From: Chamaelirium japonicum
Lineage: Eukaryota; Streptophyta; Magnoliopsida; Liliales; Melanthiaceae
Direction of reading: 5' to 3'
NCBI GenBank assembly: GCA_947650365.1
Contig: OX393554.1
Location: forward strand, 37,667,093 to 37,731,092
DNA length: 64,000 nucleotides
Shown: positions 35,519-46,856 of the stretch, piece by piece
Position numbering within the stretch: position 1 is the stretch's first letter
Layout of the letters: the number at the start of each line of letters is the position of its first letter
Translations under genes and position numbers: made by a program
The notes under the pieces: generated by a model
The model's database searches: none
The model's input: only the letters and a program-made list of their open reading frames with translations
Told to the model about the DNA's origin: nothing

Positions 35519-37474
35519 TGTTGGAATTGGATCCGCTTTTTAGAGTCGCAGCGGAAGTAAAAGATAGATCCGAAGTTCGTACGGTGTATGTTTTATTACA
35601 ATTAATTCTACAAAACAATCTACATGTAAATCTATGATCTTAGCATATGTGCGGACACCCTAGAGGCATACTACGATCTACGGAAGACATGCATGCATCT
35701 AGTTAGGTGTTTAGAATTATCATACTTTATGGATTTATGATCCGGAGAGAACAAAACGATGATTAACCGCATGTGAATCGCAAGGGAAACTATCGGATAT
35801 CACATTGTCCTTTGCGAATTGAGGAATCCTCGAAGTCCCATCTCTGAGTGCAAGGACTACGAGCCGACGGAGGAATTCGTTGCGAAGACGATGACGAGCC
35901 GCGAGATCTCCTCCTCCTCTTTCTCTCTTCTTACTTCTCCTTCCTTTCTCATTCTTATTCCTTCTTCTTCTTCCTCTTTCTTCCTTGGCCGAAACCTTAG
36001 AGAGGGAGAGAGGGAGAGAGGTTTGGTTTTTCTGGAGAGGGGAGACACTAGGGCCGGCCCTCTCTCTCCCTTTTTCCCTTATAGGGCCGGTCCCCTATTG
36101 CTTCAAGCAAGCTAGGGCCGGCCCCTAGTAGATAAGGATAAGAGGGCGGTAGTTTTTAGGGTTTTAGGTGTCTATCGTGAAGCCTGGACGAAAACGCCCT
36201 TCACGAAAAGTGAAACACTGCGAGAGAGATTGAGTGAGGTGGGCTACTCGGAATCGAGTTCCGTCAGCGCCTATGAGCTCATGGAATTATTTCACTCATT
36301 CTAACATCCATATTCAATGTGTTCTGAGCCATATTTCAATATTTACCAAAATACCCCTACGGCCCCTAACACATGTGAATTAGGTTCTTAGGCTCCGGGC
36401 TTGCGCTCCATCGCGCTACTTCGCATCCAATGTATCCAACCAGGTCGGAGAATAATTCCTATACGCAACTATAAGGTGGAACCTTTAGGGTTCGGGATCT
36501 CTAGCTCCAACCGGATCCCTGATTAACTGTTCCAGTGACACACCGAAAGTTCCGTTAATCAGCCCTAATCCGATTAACCCGCGTAGCCACCCAGAGTGCG
36601 ACGCGAGTTGAACTCTAGTGATCCTAAAATTATGTTACTCCCTCGTAACCCTGTTCTCTACTATACTCCGATAATCCTCAGTCCTTTCTATTACTGGTGC
36701 CATGATACGACTCGGGCGGTGGGGAGCACCGTCAGATCCCGATCGATCATCTGATTAGGGTTTGATAACTTGTCATCTATAACACCACACACCTTCCGGT
36801 GCTATGCCTAGCATCCGGAATGTCGTCAGTCATACTGACAACCACCAGGCCTGGGTTAATTGTGTGGACAAATTGACTCATCAAAACGCACACATCCAAC
36901 ACTGGACGTCGGATAACCTATAGGGATTACATGTCACTCAAGCGCCAGCCGGGTAACCCAACGTACCGTGGTATTGGATTATGGAAGGTCCGCACACGTT
37001 GGCACATCAAAGCACCACACAACTGGTTGGCCCAGTGTACATGGTCCCTCAGGGTTAAGGACAGATTATTTATAGTAGTAAGACGGTTTATGCACCAGTG
37101 TCTGAATCACTGAACTGTGTATCGTCTTGGTTCCTGTTCAACACGATCATTGTGCTTGGTCAGGTGAATGGGAATCCCGTGTTCCCGTGGTGGAGATTTC
37201 ACCACATCCTCTACCTGCCAACAGCTTGTTCTCGGTGAAGCGACCAGTATCACTTAAGCTGTGAACTAGTTCTAGGTCTACACATAACTGGTCCACTGGG
37301 TCTCCCAAGCATGTATCCACCATGTGCCTCAGTGGCCTATTGTGTTCCCTAAGGTCCTTTATTATATGTGTATTAACATATACCATAATAGTATTCTAAT
37401 TAAAGGAATAACCAAAGGCATCTTTATTAATGTTAATACAGAAAATCCACGCTAAGGACACACGAGCTACAACA
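35519..37474 (-). repeat. 5' LTR of the nested Copia element
   Basis: 1956 bp, TGTTGGAATTGG at its left edge and ACAACA at its right, as expected for a reversed TG...CA LTR. Carries the same GGGCCGG motifs (36051-36122) and CT-rich tract as the other LTR. Confidence 0.94.
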
Positions 37475-37479
37475 ATAAT

Positions 37480-37809
37480 CTCCTAGGTTTGTCCTAGGAT
37501 TACCTATTTATAACCATACATTCGTATCCGATTTGGAGGAGTCCCATGAGAAAACGCATACCAAAACGCGTCACCCGTGTGCTGCCAGCCAAAGTCATGC
37601 GCAATACCTGGGTAGGTCGTGTGCACGATCCAACTGTGTCTTCTCACCCGACAATTATGCCGATGCTAGTCGTGCACATGACCTCCCCAGGTCATGCGCA
37701 CGACCCTTCCTGGTCGAGACCTTCTCCCCCTGGTGCTCTGTCTTCTGCCATTTCTTCACGCATGAACCTTGGAGTTGTATGCGGATTGTTTAGAGCCACA
37801 TTTTCAACA
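37480..37809 (-). mobile_element. Outer Copia-type LTR, right part
   Basis: Continues the split LTR and ends TTTTCAACA at 37809. It is followed by 'atctccaccttagc', which on the minus strand looks like a polypurine tract (GGTGGAGAT). So this is more likely a 3' LTR with some internal sequence to its right than a solo LTR. Confidence 0.55.
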
Positions 37810-38956
37810 ATCTCCACCTTAGCTTCATAACAAGACGTGAGTATCTCCACAGACCGAATCTCTATCTCTTTGCACCGTAAATTCATCTAATGATCATCGT
37901 CGCCACCTTTGCGCCCTCACCAGGAGCCTAATTACCAAACTTGGTGATTGCCCATATCTTTCGACTTGGCCGATCTCCTGATCAATCTCATCCCTAAGCA
38001 TGCTTCACCTACACCCTTGTTCTTCACTGAACATCATGCATGTGTCATCGCTTTCCCAGTTACCGCCATGATCATGGAAACTCCTACCATCGCCCGTCGA
38101 TGATCCCACCATAAACCCTATCCCTTAATTCGCTTTGCGATGCTTCCCGCGCCCATTGGTCCCAAACTGTTGCCTGTCGGCTGACGCTTGAACATCTTCC
38201 ACACCCTATTGTACCATAGGTGTGCTCGCGGTTGAGTCCGCCACCACCACGACCGTCATCACCTTTTTTCCATCGTCCGTTGATAACCACCGCACCCTGC
38301 TAGACCGCAGATGTGCCCGCGGCCATACCTGCCGCTACCGCGCCCGTCAGCGCCCTCATCGCCAGTTGACGATCGGCACCGGTGCCGGTTGGCACCTCCA
38401 CCAGTCGCTCGTAAGAAACCCACATCAGTCCGCCCGTCGGCGACGAAACACGATGTTGTCAGTGACTCCCGTGCCATCGAGGTGCTCCCCCTCGATCCAG
38501 GCACCCCCACATGCCATGCCATCGTGACTTGCCGTCGCGATCTGTCAAGACGGGGAGTAGGGGCTATGACCACACCCTCCACCCGGCTAACGCCTTTGGT
38601 GTCTCGAACCGCCCCAAGGGAGGAGGTGCTCAACCGCAACCTCCCCCTCGAAGACTCCTTCGATGACCTGAATCTCCCGGAGAGGACTGGACTGTGCCTC
38701 TCCTCGCTTTTCCCTTCGCCTAGGGCGCTGACTGTCGTCACCAACAAACCTTTCGGGGAAAGAAGGGGCCATATCATCCCCGAAAAATGTGAAGCCACCG
38801 AGGTCTTGGCTTCCCCGGAGCCACTGCCGGTGTCCGAGGAGACCAAGAGGGCGCCAAATCCCTAGATCCGGAAAGGAAAAAAAAAGGGGGAAAGAAAGGG
38901 ACGCTCCGAGCCACCAAAGGATTACTGGTTATTCCATTTACAATTGTTCAAGAGTT
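37810..38956. other. Unassigned, possibly interior of the outer element
   Basis: G/C-rich open frames exist on both strands at 38260-38865 but show no domain I recognise. A poly-A/G stretch at 38876-38890 follows. May be a degraded Copia interior or captured sequence. Confidence 0.3.
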
Positions 38957-38965
38957 TATATTAAA

Positions 38966-39324
38966 GGGCAAATTACAAAAACCTCCCTCAAATTATACAC
39001 CTCGTTTCATATTGGCCCCTCAACTTTTTTTTTGGAACAATTTTACCCCTGAATTATGCTTGGTCTGACAAATTTTATTCCAAAAATACCCTTATTTATT
39101 TCGAATAATACTTAAATAATTTTGAATAATACTCAAATAATTTTGTGAATAATTTAAATTATGCTTACTAAAATAAGGATATTTTTGGAATAAAATTTGA
39201 TGAATGGGGGACTAAATGTAGACTTAGCATAGTTCAGGTGTCAAATTGTTCAAAAACAAAGTTGAGGGTCCAATATAAAATGAGGTGTATAGGCCTAGGG
39301 AGGTTTATTTTTTTTAATTTGCCC
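38966..39324. mobile_element. Mutator-like MITE, copy 1
   Basis: Ends GGGCAAATTACAAAAACCTC (38966) and ATTTGCCC (39324) are inverse. Flanks TATATTAAA (38957-38965) and TATATTAGT (39325-39333) form a 9-bp duplication with two changes, as expected for Mutator-type insertion. The interior has AT-rich 'aataatactcaaataatttt' text. Copies at 22290-22642 and 23750. Confidence 0.8.
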
Positions 39325-40605
39325 TATATTAGTCTAAGGCCCACAATATTATGCTCCACATGGTCTGTCTCCTTCATTCACATGCTATGGTTTAATATTT
39401 CATTCTTCCTTTCATCAGCACCCCCCCCCCCCTTTCCCTTTGTTTATTTGTCTTCCCAAACTCAGAAGGTTGGTTTATATTTTAATTATCATGCAAACAT
39501 AGATGATTAAATTATCTGAAGTCTTATGTCATCGATTGTACAATAGGAATTATGAAATAATTAAGTTCCAATAGGAATTATGAAATAAACAAGATCAGAC
39601 TGCCCAACTTATGCATTCCACAAAGCACCACGATTCGATCTTTTCGTGTTTTTCTTGGCTATGTTTCATGTTTTTCAGAACCGTTTTCTTGATTCATGCG
39701 TGTTCGTTTGAATTCGATGCTTTTAAGAGTTGCGAGACAGATTTCAATGATTTATATTTCAAACCCCTGATTTATAATATTTTAATATTTTTGGGTTGTG
39801 AACATTTTTTGAATTGACGGTTGTATCCTCACAAGGACTCATCTTGGCCACACTCAGCTTATGAGCTTGAGCTTTTTTTAAGGGCCAAGATTCAAGATTT
39901 TGAAACATATAACATTTATCCCCACAAGGACTAACACGTGCAAAATTATCTTAGTGTGTAAGTTACCTATTCTCACCATGCGGTCCAAACCCTTAAATGG
40001 GTGGTCCGGACCCTTAGTAGTGAAGGATGAGAGCTCCAAACCACTGGTCTGTTGGGATTGCCAAGCTGAGTCTGGGGTCTGGGCCGAGGTTCGGACTGTC
40101 CAAGACTAGTAGTTCGGATCGCCCATTGTGAGGGTCCAAATCGTAGTAAGTTGTGAAGTGTGATTGTGCAACCTCCCTATTCCTCCTCCATAGGAATCTC
40201 AATTGGTATTAGAAAGGTACTTTTTTGTCTTTGTGTTTTAACTTTGCTTACAAGAGATTGCCTTTTGCCTATAGGTATCCCTTACCATAAGACGCTGTTG
40301 GATCGGCAGGTGTCCTCGTTCTGGAGGAACTGCATGGATGATTGTAGGCCAAGTTCGCTCTGTGCGAACCTACTTGGCTACAAATGAAACTGACTCAGTT
40401 TAGAACCTTCCGGAGTGCCATTTGGAGAGGACAAGATCGGTGCATCCTCTCTTCAACCTCGGATAGCCAGCTAGCCAGCGAGACGACAAACATATTTAAC
40501 GATCCATGTGCAGGCACAAGGGTGCACCAAGGGACAGACAGGCTGACACGTGTCGATCTGTGGTGTATGAGGAAAGCCTACAAAGGTACGACCTCAGCAC
40601 CAAAG
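39325..40605. other. No gene seen
   Basis: 39325-39560 is shared with 22643-22850 ('aggcccacaata', 'ttaattatcatgcaaacata'). A 12-bp C run at 39421. A 26-bp duplication 'ccaataggaattatgaaata' at 39541-39595. The rest is unassigned. Confidence 0.4.
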
Positions 40606-41076
40606 TAGAGGTTCGAAATCAAAAACCTGAAGCTACCTACTAATCCAATCCGATCCAAACCAAACTGAGATTGGAATCCAATCCAATTAAACTCGGTTTG
40701 GATTGGATTGGATGGTCGGTTTGGACTTTGGACCATATTTATTTTGGATTTTTTTTCCCCTTCTAGCCTTAACTTAAAAATAATAATTGTAATCAAATCA
40801 TTAGGCTTAAATAAGATTTTTAACTGATTTTGAGTTAGCCTACAGTATTGCAAAGGTTGTTGGTAGCAAGGGTTTATAAAGACATGGTATATCTAATAAA
40901 ATATTATATGTATATACATATGTTGGTTCTGTTTGGTTTAGGTTGGTTTTAAATATACAAATCCGACAACCAATCCAATCAAGTCGGTTATTTAAAAACC
41001 TAATCCAATCCGATCCATTGAGTGTGTCGAAACCGATCAAAATTGGTTGGTTTGGTTTGGATCCTGCACACCCCTA
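40606..41076. mobile_element. hAT-like MITE 4 (ends degraded)
   Basis: The right end GCACACCCCTA (41076) is a standard hAT-MITE terminus. The interior repeats 'ccaatccaatc'/'gattggattgg' on both strands and 'aaaaacctaa(t)cc'. The left end near 40606 (tagaggttcgaaatc) pairs poorly and no 8-bp duplication was found. Confidence 0.5.
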
Positions 41077-41604
41077 GCCGGCTTACGGTTTTTGAGCGAC
41101 ATCACAACCGTCCGCTGTGCAGAAAATGACATTTTCATCCCCATCTTTATGGGACAAGATGACCAACTCTTGATGCAATCCAAGTGGATCTGCATGCTAT
41201 TTTTGAATCTAGATGTTCCAACATGTTTTATATTGTTTTTAATCACAAATTGTTCTAAAATTGTGTTCTTGGTCTTTTTATATTTTTTTAATGTATAGAA
41301 CATGTTTGGATTTCTCTTTTTTTTTTCTTTTCTAGCCGGTCGAAACTCGAAACTGTTAAATTACCTTCGAAAAGATAAAACTTTTGAAAATTTTGTATCA
41401 TATGATTTCTGGCTCAAGGTGGGGTAGTAGTGGGTATTATTATGGTTTGTGTCGTCGGCCAAATTATCTTTTGAACATCTCCATCTAATCTGTTTTACCA
41501 ACTTCTTTTGCCCAGCAAGATGTGGCACTCGATCAAAGTCTTCCTTCTGCCTACTGATTGGGGCTAGTGGGAATCAAAGACAGGGTGCAACAGAAGGTTA
41601 TGAT

Positions 41605-43170
41605 GGGAGATAAAAACCGATTGAGGAAGATGACCACGATAGGAGATTCTTTGCCAGTCTACTAGATTGTCAGTTTGTGACACTGTCTTTGAGGTACTTG
41701 GGTGTGCCGATCAGTGACCACGCCCTCAAGTGGGAAGTTTGGCGTGAGTTGGTGGAGCAGGTGGACCGAAGGCTAGCTAGAGGGTTGGAAAGGGCGGTTG
41801 CTTTCCATCGGTGGCCGCCTAACACTGGTGAACGGGGTGCTGACCTCGATCCCGAGCTACATTATGTCTTTCTACCTCCTCCTAGTGTGGGTGATCAAAC
41901 ACATTGACAGGATCCATTGTGATTTTTTGTGATAGTGGTGTAAGGGCACATCGAGATCTTACAACCTTGTCTGTTGGAAGCAAGTATGTAAATCCTGCGA
42001 ACAAGGTGGACTGGGGGTGCTCGACCTGGCGGACTTCAATCGTGCATTGCTTGGCAAATGGTGGTGGCGGTTACAAAATGATCTCGGAGACAGCTGAACA
42101 TCCATTGTTCGTGATCGCTACTTTCGACGGCTTTCCCCCTTGCGCTCCTATGGCTATGTCTTCGGTAGCGTATCGCCATTCTGATGAGGAATTTCTAAGC
42201 CTTTTGATGTTTACCATTATGGGTGCAACGCTATTCTGGAAATGGGTAAGGACATCCGTTCTAGCAGGACATCTGGTTCGGAGAGGTGCCACTACGGATC
42301 TTGTTTGGTGAGCTCTTTGGCCTAGTTTAGGACCCGGGGGCTACTGTCCGATCACAATGGAGGGCCCGGGGGGTGACTGGAGGGTGGTACCTCTCCTTTC
42401 ATTGGGTGATTCCAATACACCTGCTGCCGCTACTGGAGGAGTTGTACGATTTTTTATGACCACTTTCGATCTCTGAAAATCGGGATGCTATGAGGTCGCA
42501 CTGGGAGAGAAGTGGCAGGTTCTCGATCTGATCGTTCTATCTATTCATCAACGGGAAATGCTTGATATATATGTTTGGTGGCGCGACACTTACGACAAGC
42601 TAGAGCCCGCCTGAAGGGTGCGCATATTTGCTTGGATCACCTTGAAGGATCGGATCCTCACACGGATTCAGCTTCAGCGGAGACACCACCCGGGATGACT
42701 GACGCCTCCTGTCCTTGTTGTGACTCGGGCGCTCGAGAATCTACTAGCCATCTGTTACTTTAATGCCCTCAAGTGGCTGCAGTGTGGCGGCGGGTGCGTG
42801 CCGCGGCAGGGGTCCGGGGTCATACAGCCTCTATGTTTTCGTTCTGGAACAAGTGGCCGGAGGAGCAAGAGAGTTCGTGGGGACCATGCACTCAAGCTAG
42901 GCAAGCTTGGGACATCCGCTTTGACTACCATTTGGCGGATCTGGAGGGTACACAATGATACGGTGTTTCGTGGGACGACACGATCAACTTTCGATCCAGA
43001 AGTGGAGTGCTCGTGGTGATGCGGCTTTGAGGGACAGGCTGCGGATCTTGGGAGAAGCTTTATAATGGTGTCAGTTGTGCAGTTTGTTTTCGTTTTCTAA
43101 TAAACTGGTTGGGGTCTATGCTTAACCCTCCGCACCTCGAGGGTTTTCAAAAAAAAAAAGAAAGAAAAGA
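41605..43170 (+). mobile_element. 5'-truncated L1 LINE with poly-A and 13-bp TSD
   Basis: Flanked by a perfect AGAAGGTTATGAT duplication (41592-41604 and 43171-43183) with an A-rich tail at 43148-43170. The frame at 41677 reads LSLRYLGVPISD, the conserved text after the L1 reverse-transcriptase core. Further pieces in other frames match the downstream region (GVLDLADFN..LGKWWW near 42010-42070) and a zinc-binding HLL end near 42700-42760. Multiple frameshifts; dead on arrival or since decayed. Confidence 0.93.
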
Positions 43171-43333
43171 AGAAGGTTATGATCATGCCACATCAGGTTG
43201 GACAACAAAGACTGGGCAAATAGTATTTTCCTAATCATTTTGAGGAATTACAAATAAATAGGACTTAGAATTTCTGTGCCTCTTATTTATTTTACTTTCT
43301 ATTAATTTCTCAACATGAGGAACCCCGGCCATA

Positions 43334-43724
43334 CTAAACCTTCTCGTAGCGAAGCATGCAGTGGTCGTTCTTGTTCGTAGCCGTTGCCCCGACTGCCTTC
43401 GAGCAATACTGGGAAACAATCTGTGCAGCACCTTGGAGACAGGCGATGCAGTCATACTGCATCTCGGCGGGGGGGGCAGATGGCGTGCCCCCAGATGCTG
43501 CCGCTATCGAGAGCAATACTATAGGTGACATCATGATCGATGGGCGCCATATTGGTAAGATACTGAACAACCGTAGAAATATCAGATTCGTAGTTGGGAA
43601 TATCCGTATCCTTTTCGAGGTTGCAGGCGTAGTCGAAAACCGTGTCTTGATCATCCGCTGTCACCGATCCGCCGAACGCCACCAGCCCGATCAACAGCAG
43701 GAGCTTCGCACCAATGGAATCCAT
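43334..43724 (-). pseudogene. Gnk2/DUF26 cysteine-rich secretory protein, frameshifted
   Basis: ATG at 43724 begins MDSIGAKLLLLIGLVAFG, a signal peptide. Next come a single-domain ginkbilobin-like body (ACNLEKDTD..Y.SDISTVVQYL) and the Gnk2 signature C-X8-C-X2-C (CPPAEMQYDCIAC). Then CSKAVGA and CMLRYEKV end at TAG/TAA about 43334. The signature is only reached by changing frame inside a run of eight C (minus strand; plus 43469-43476). So it is either a one-base insertion mutation or a homopolymer sequencing error. Single-domain Gnk2 proteins are secreted, mannose-binding and often antifungal. I lean to a real gene, since the rest is intact. Confidence 0.8.
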
Positions 43725-43781
43725 CTCTCTTCCCCCCTTTGCCTGCTTGCTTCGAGACTTCGGTTGATCCAATGGCACCGA

Positions 43782-43790
43782 GGTATAAAT
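43782..43790 (-). promoter_or_regulatory. Possible TATA box of the Gnk2-like gene
   Basis: Minus strand CTATTTATACC lies about 60 bp before the ATG. The plus-strand reading TATAAATAG is the stronger consensus, so direction is ambiguous. Confidence 0.4.
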
Positions 43791-43799
43791 AGGGCCCGG

Positions 43800-44599
43800 C
43801 ATTGGGTTGTGACCGATCTGTCCATCAGACCTCCGGCATTGTCACGGCAATCTTTTTGTTGCGTGGTGCGATGCAGATGTTAATGTTACATTCGTCTTGT
43901 CCGGGCGGGCTATGAGCCCGCCGTGTTATATGGCGCTCGTGATGATGGGGACCCCGAGCCTATTGTTTGTTTGGGGTTGCAAACCTGGATGCCAATTAGC
44001 CGTTTTGAGATGCCATTGGGACATGCAAGTGTTGATCTACATTGATGCCATTTAGCAATCTGATCGGTCGGAAAAATCCTTTAAACTATCTTCGAAAAGA
44101 CCAAAACTTTTTGTATGTATGTATTCTTGTATCGTATTATTTCTGGCATTGATCCATGGGGCGAGCTAGCCGGGTATTAAATTTCGATTCTAATTCAATT
44201 TCTCCATTGAATTTAGCTACTACCTTATCTGTTCCACCAAGCACCAACCACACCGCCCACAAATCTCGCAAATCTCGGCTGAATGACGGTAATTACACCT
44301 CGAACGCTTGTAGCTCGAGTATCTCCAAACCACCCGGGTTCGATACTAATCCTGATAGATGTGCATGCTAGTATATTTTCTATGGGTACCCTATAGTAAT
44401 TAGTATAAACTATGGGCATTACAGAGTGTGTGCATAGTACTAGTCACTAGAGGTATGGTAGAAGTGAGTTAGTAAGTTTTACTAAAGACATCTCATATTT
44501 TTACAAAAGGCAACCCAGTGAATAGTAAAGTTATTAGAGGCACCCCACATGTGAGCCCTTTGGTGTGTGTGATGTCTCTAATCGAAATAAGATTTCCTC
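43800..44599. other. No gene seen
   Basis: Non-coding; 'ttcgaaaagaccaaaacttttg' near 44091 echoes 41369, hinting at shared repeat sequence. No RNA gene recognised. Confidence 0.35.
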
Positions 44600-45424
44600 C
44601 ACAACTATGGGACCGGCTATATGTGGCTTGTGCAAGCAAAGGGGGCCGGCCACTATAACCATAATCAAGCTATATGGGCCAGCCATAACTTGCTTGCGCA
44701 AGCAATAGGTGGTCTGCCACTATGGCTATATGTAAGGTATAGGGAGGTCGGCCATATATGGGACTGTGCAAGCTTTTTCGGGCCGGCCATTACTTTCATA
44801 TGCAAAAGGATGAATAGCCACAACTTGCATATGCAAGGAGCAAGGGGCCGACCACAACTTACATATGCAAGCCTCATATGGTCGGTCTCTATGGCTTTAC
44901 GCTAGGGTTATTTAAAAGGCTATTTAAGGAGGGAAGGGGACACAAATTATGGCTTGATCATTGGATATTTCGGCCACCCCTTTCCCTTTATTCTTCCTTG
45001 TGTTATGTGAGAGAGAATGGGAGGAAGTTTGTGTCATTGAGGCACTTAGAGATCGATGCATGAGGATCTGGGTACGTGTGTTATAGGGTGAACAAGAAAG
45101 GCGTATTCTCCATCTCAAGAATTTTCATCCAGAAAGTTTAACGAACCGTCACCATCGACAAATAAGTAATTCACCGTAGTTAAAATATTTGCATGGATGT
45201 ATGACTTCATAACACATTGATCTAGTGTATAAATGAATTTGCATAGTATGTTAGATAATTTGTTTCGCTAGATTGACATTAGACTTCATTGATGCTTAAT
45301 CCATATGCATATATGTACATTGGTTTGCATAAAATTTTAATTTGAAACATGCACCATCTACGATCCCTTGGATTGGTTTTCGATCACTTTCGCTGCAACA
45401 CTGAACCATGGATTATTTCTAACA
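44600..45424 (+). mobile_element. Possible LTR with GGCCGGCC/CATATG palindromes
   Basis: 44610-44890 holds irregular ~50-bp repeats of 'ggccggcca' and 'cttgcatatgcaag'. TATTTAAGG at 44923 could be a TATA box. The right end (45380-45424) 'ttcgatcactttcgctgcaa' ... 'tttctaaca' resembles the CGCTGC..AACA end of the nested Copia LTR. The left boundary is not found, so a solo Copia LTR is inferred only. Confidence 0.4.
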
Positions 45425-46856
45425 AGTCTCATGGTTTTTTTATGAAATAATCATGTGCGCACATGGGTTGTATTTTCCATCATTGGGATATGCATGTAGA
45501 TACATGCATATGTAGATATATTGTTCAATTTGATCTTTTTGCAGGACGTTTGCTTCCTTAATTTAATTTGGATGTATTTGCTAAAATCTGGACATGTGTA
45601 TTTTCCATCATTGGGGTCAGACCCTAGACATGTGTATGTTTGGATAAATAAATTGTGGTTGGTTTTAAGACAAAATAGGACAAGTGTGTGGAGGTTACCC
45701 ACAACTTGGTTTTGCTTAATTGGTCATTATTTTTCTTTGGTTTCTTCATCTTAGGAATTTGTGTTCGAACGAGTAATTGCTCAGAACGTACTTGCTTTTT
45801 CGATTTCAGGATGATGTTGGAGGACTAAGCGGAGCCGAAGTTCCACCACGATAGGAGGACAAACGGAACCCTGAAAGACAAGGGGAAGCCAGAGTAAAGC
45901 GTGTACAATGACGACGACTCGATCTGCTGGACCGTCAAGAGATTGTGCGCAGATGCTTGCTAAGGATCAAGAATGCTTGTAGTGAAAGACAGATGCGGCC
46001 ATGCTGTGTGTTCAGATTTGGGGGTCATACCCAAAATTTGATCAAGTGGATGTTACATGTTTTTCTTTCTACTCTATATTTACTATGATATACCTCGATG
46101 ATGTATCGATCGTAGTAGTACGTTATCTAAGTGGGATGTCTTTCCACATCCATATTGACCTTAGTCTAAGCTCTAGCTAGAGCACAGGGTTGTATACATT
46201 TTTTTGTTAATTAACATCGGTATTTTCGGAGAAGCTATGTATACCAAAATGTCATCAGTGGGTAAGGAAGCAAAAGATTGGCCGTGGAGATTTAAGGGTG
46301 TGTTGATGGAGCAGTGTGGACCACCCCCTCCAGGATTTCTCTGGGGTGGCAATACTGAACGAGCGAGCTCGCATGATGATTGCTTAAGTGCAACGTGTGG
46401 TGCACCTCACACAACCCCCCCCCCCCCCCCCTCCTTAAATGTAGTCAGCCACCTTAATGCCCCCACTTGGGTGAAAGGCTGGCGTTACCAAGCCCGGCTG
46501 CTGGGGTTCTATGACCATCGTTATTTTAATTACTTATAACTTATTCAACAGCCGATGTGGGACTAAATGGGAACCAAGTTGGGCTGTGATTTCATCTCTC
46601 TCTCTCTCTCTCTCATAGTCTCATGTTTGTTGTTATGAGAGTTTTAGAGTGCTCAACGAGTGAGGGACAAAGTTATTGTGAGAGATGGGCCGGGGAGAAG
46701 CTAGGCAGGTCAAGATATCCTTGATGTGGTCCTCAAGGATCGAGGTCGTCCATTCGGTACAGCCCACCATCGATCTGTTCTTCCTCCTCCTCGTGTTTCA
46801 TCCATTTGTGGTGGATTTTCTTTTTGTTTTAATTATTGGAAAACATCCCGATCGAT
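45425..46856. other. No gene seen
   Basis: Includes a 'tgtgtattttccatcattgggg' direct repeat (45468 and 45596), a 17-C run at 46415-46431 and (CT)n at 46595-46613. 'caacagccgatgtgggact' (46547) is like the inverse of a TRIM LTR start. No domains. Confidence 0.35.

Larger units (their letters stand above)
27658..37474 (-). mobile_element. Complete Copia retrotransposon, 9.8 kb, nested
   Basis: Two LTRs of about 1.96 kb (27658-29625 and 35519-37474) flank a minus-strand gag-pol. The 5-bp target duplication ATAAT is perfect (27653-27657, 37475-37479). The primer-binding site (minus strand TGGTATCAGAGC, 35505-35516) and the polypurine tract beside the left LTR (minus strand AAGTGGGAGAT) are in place. 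The left LTR starts TA instead of TG. The LTRs differ at many sites, so the insertion is not recent. Its frames carry many stops, so it cannot make proteins. It split an older LTR. Confidence 0.95.

Noticed and set aside
38259..38846. Possible minus-strand gene of 195 codons
   Set aside because: Both strands are open because of G/C bias; no domain on either, so not called as a gene (kept as a low-interest finding).
46531..46660. Inverse TRIM-like text 'caacagccgatgtgggact'
   Set aside because: No partner LTR or flanking duplication found.
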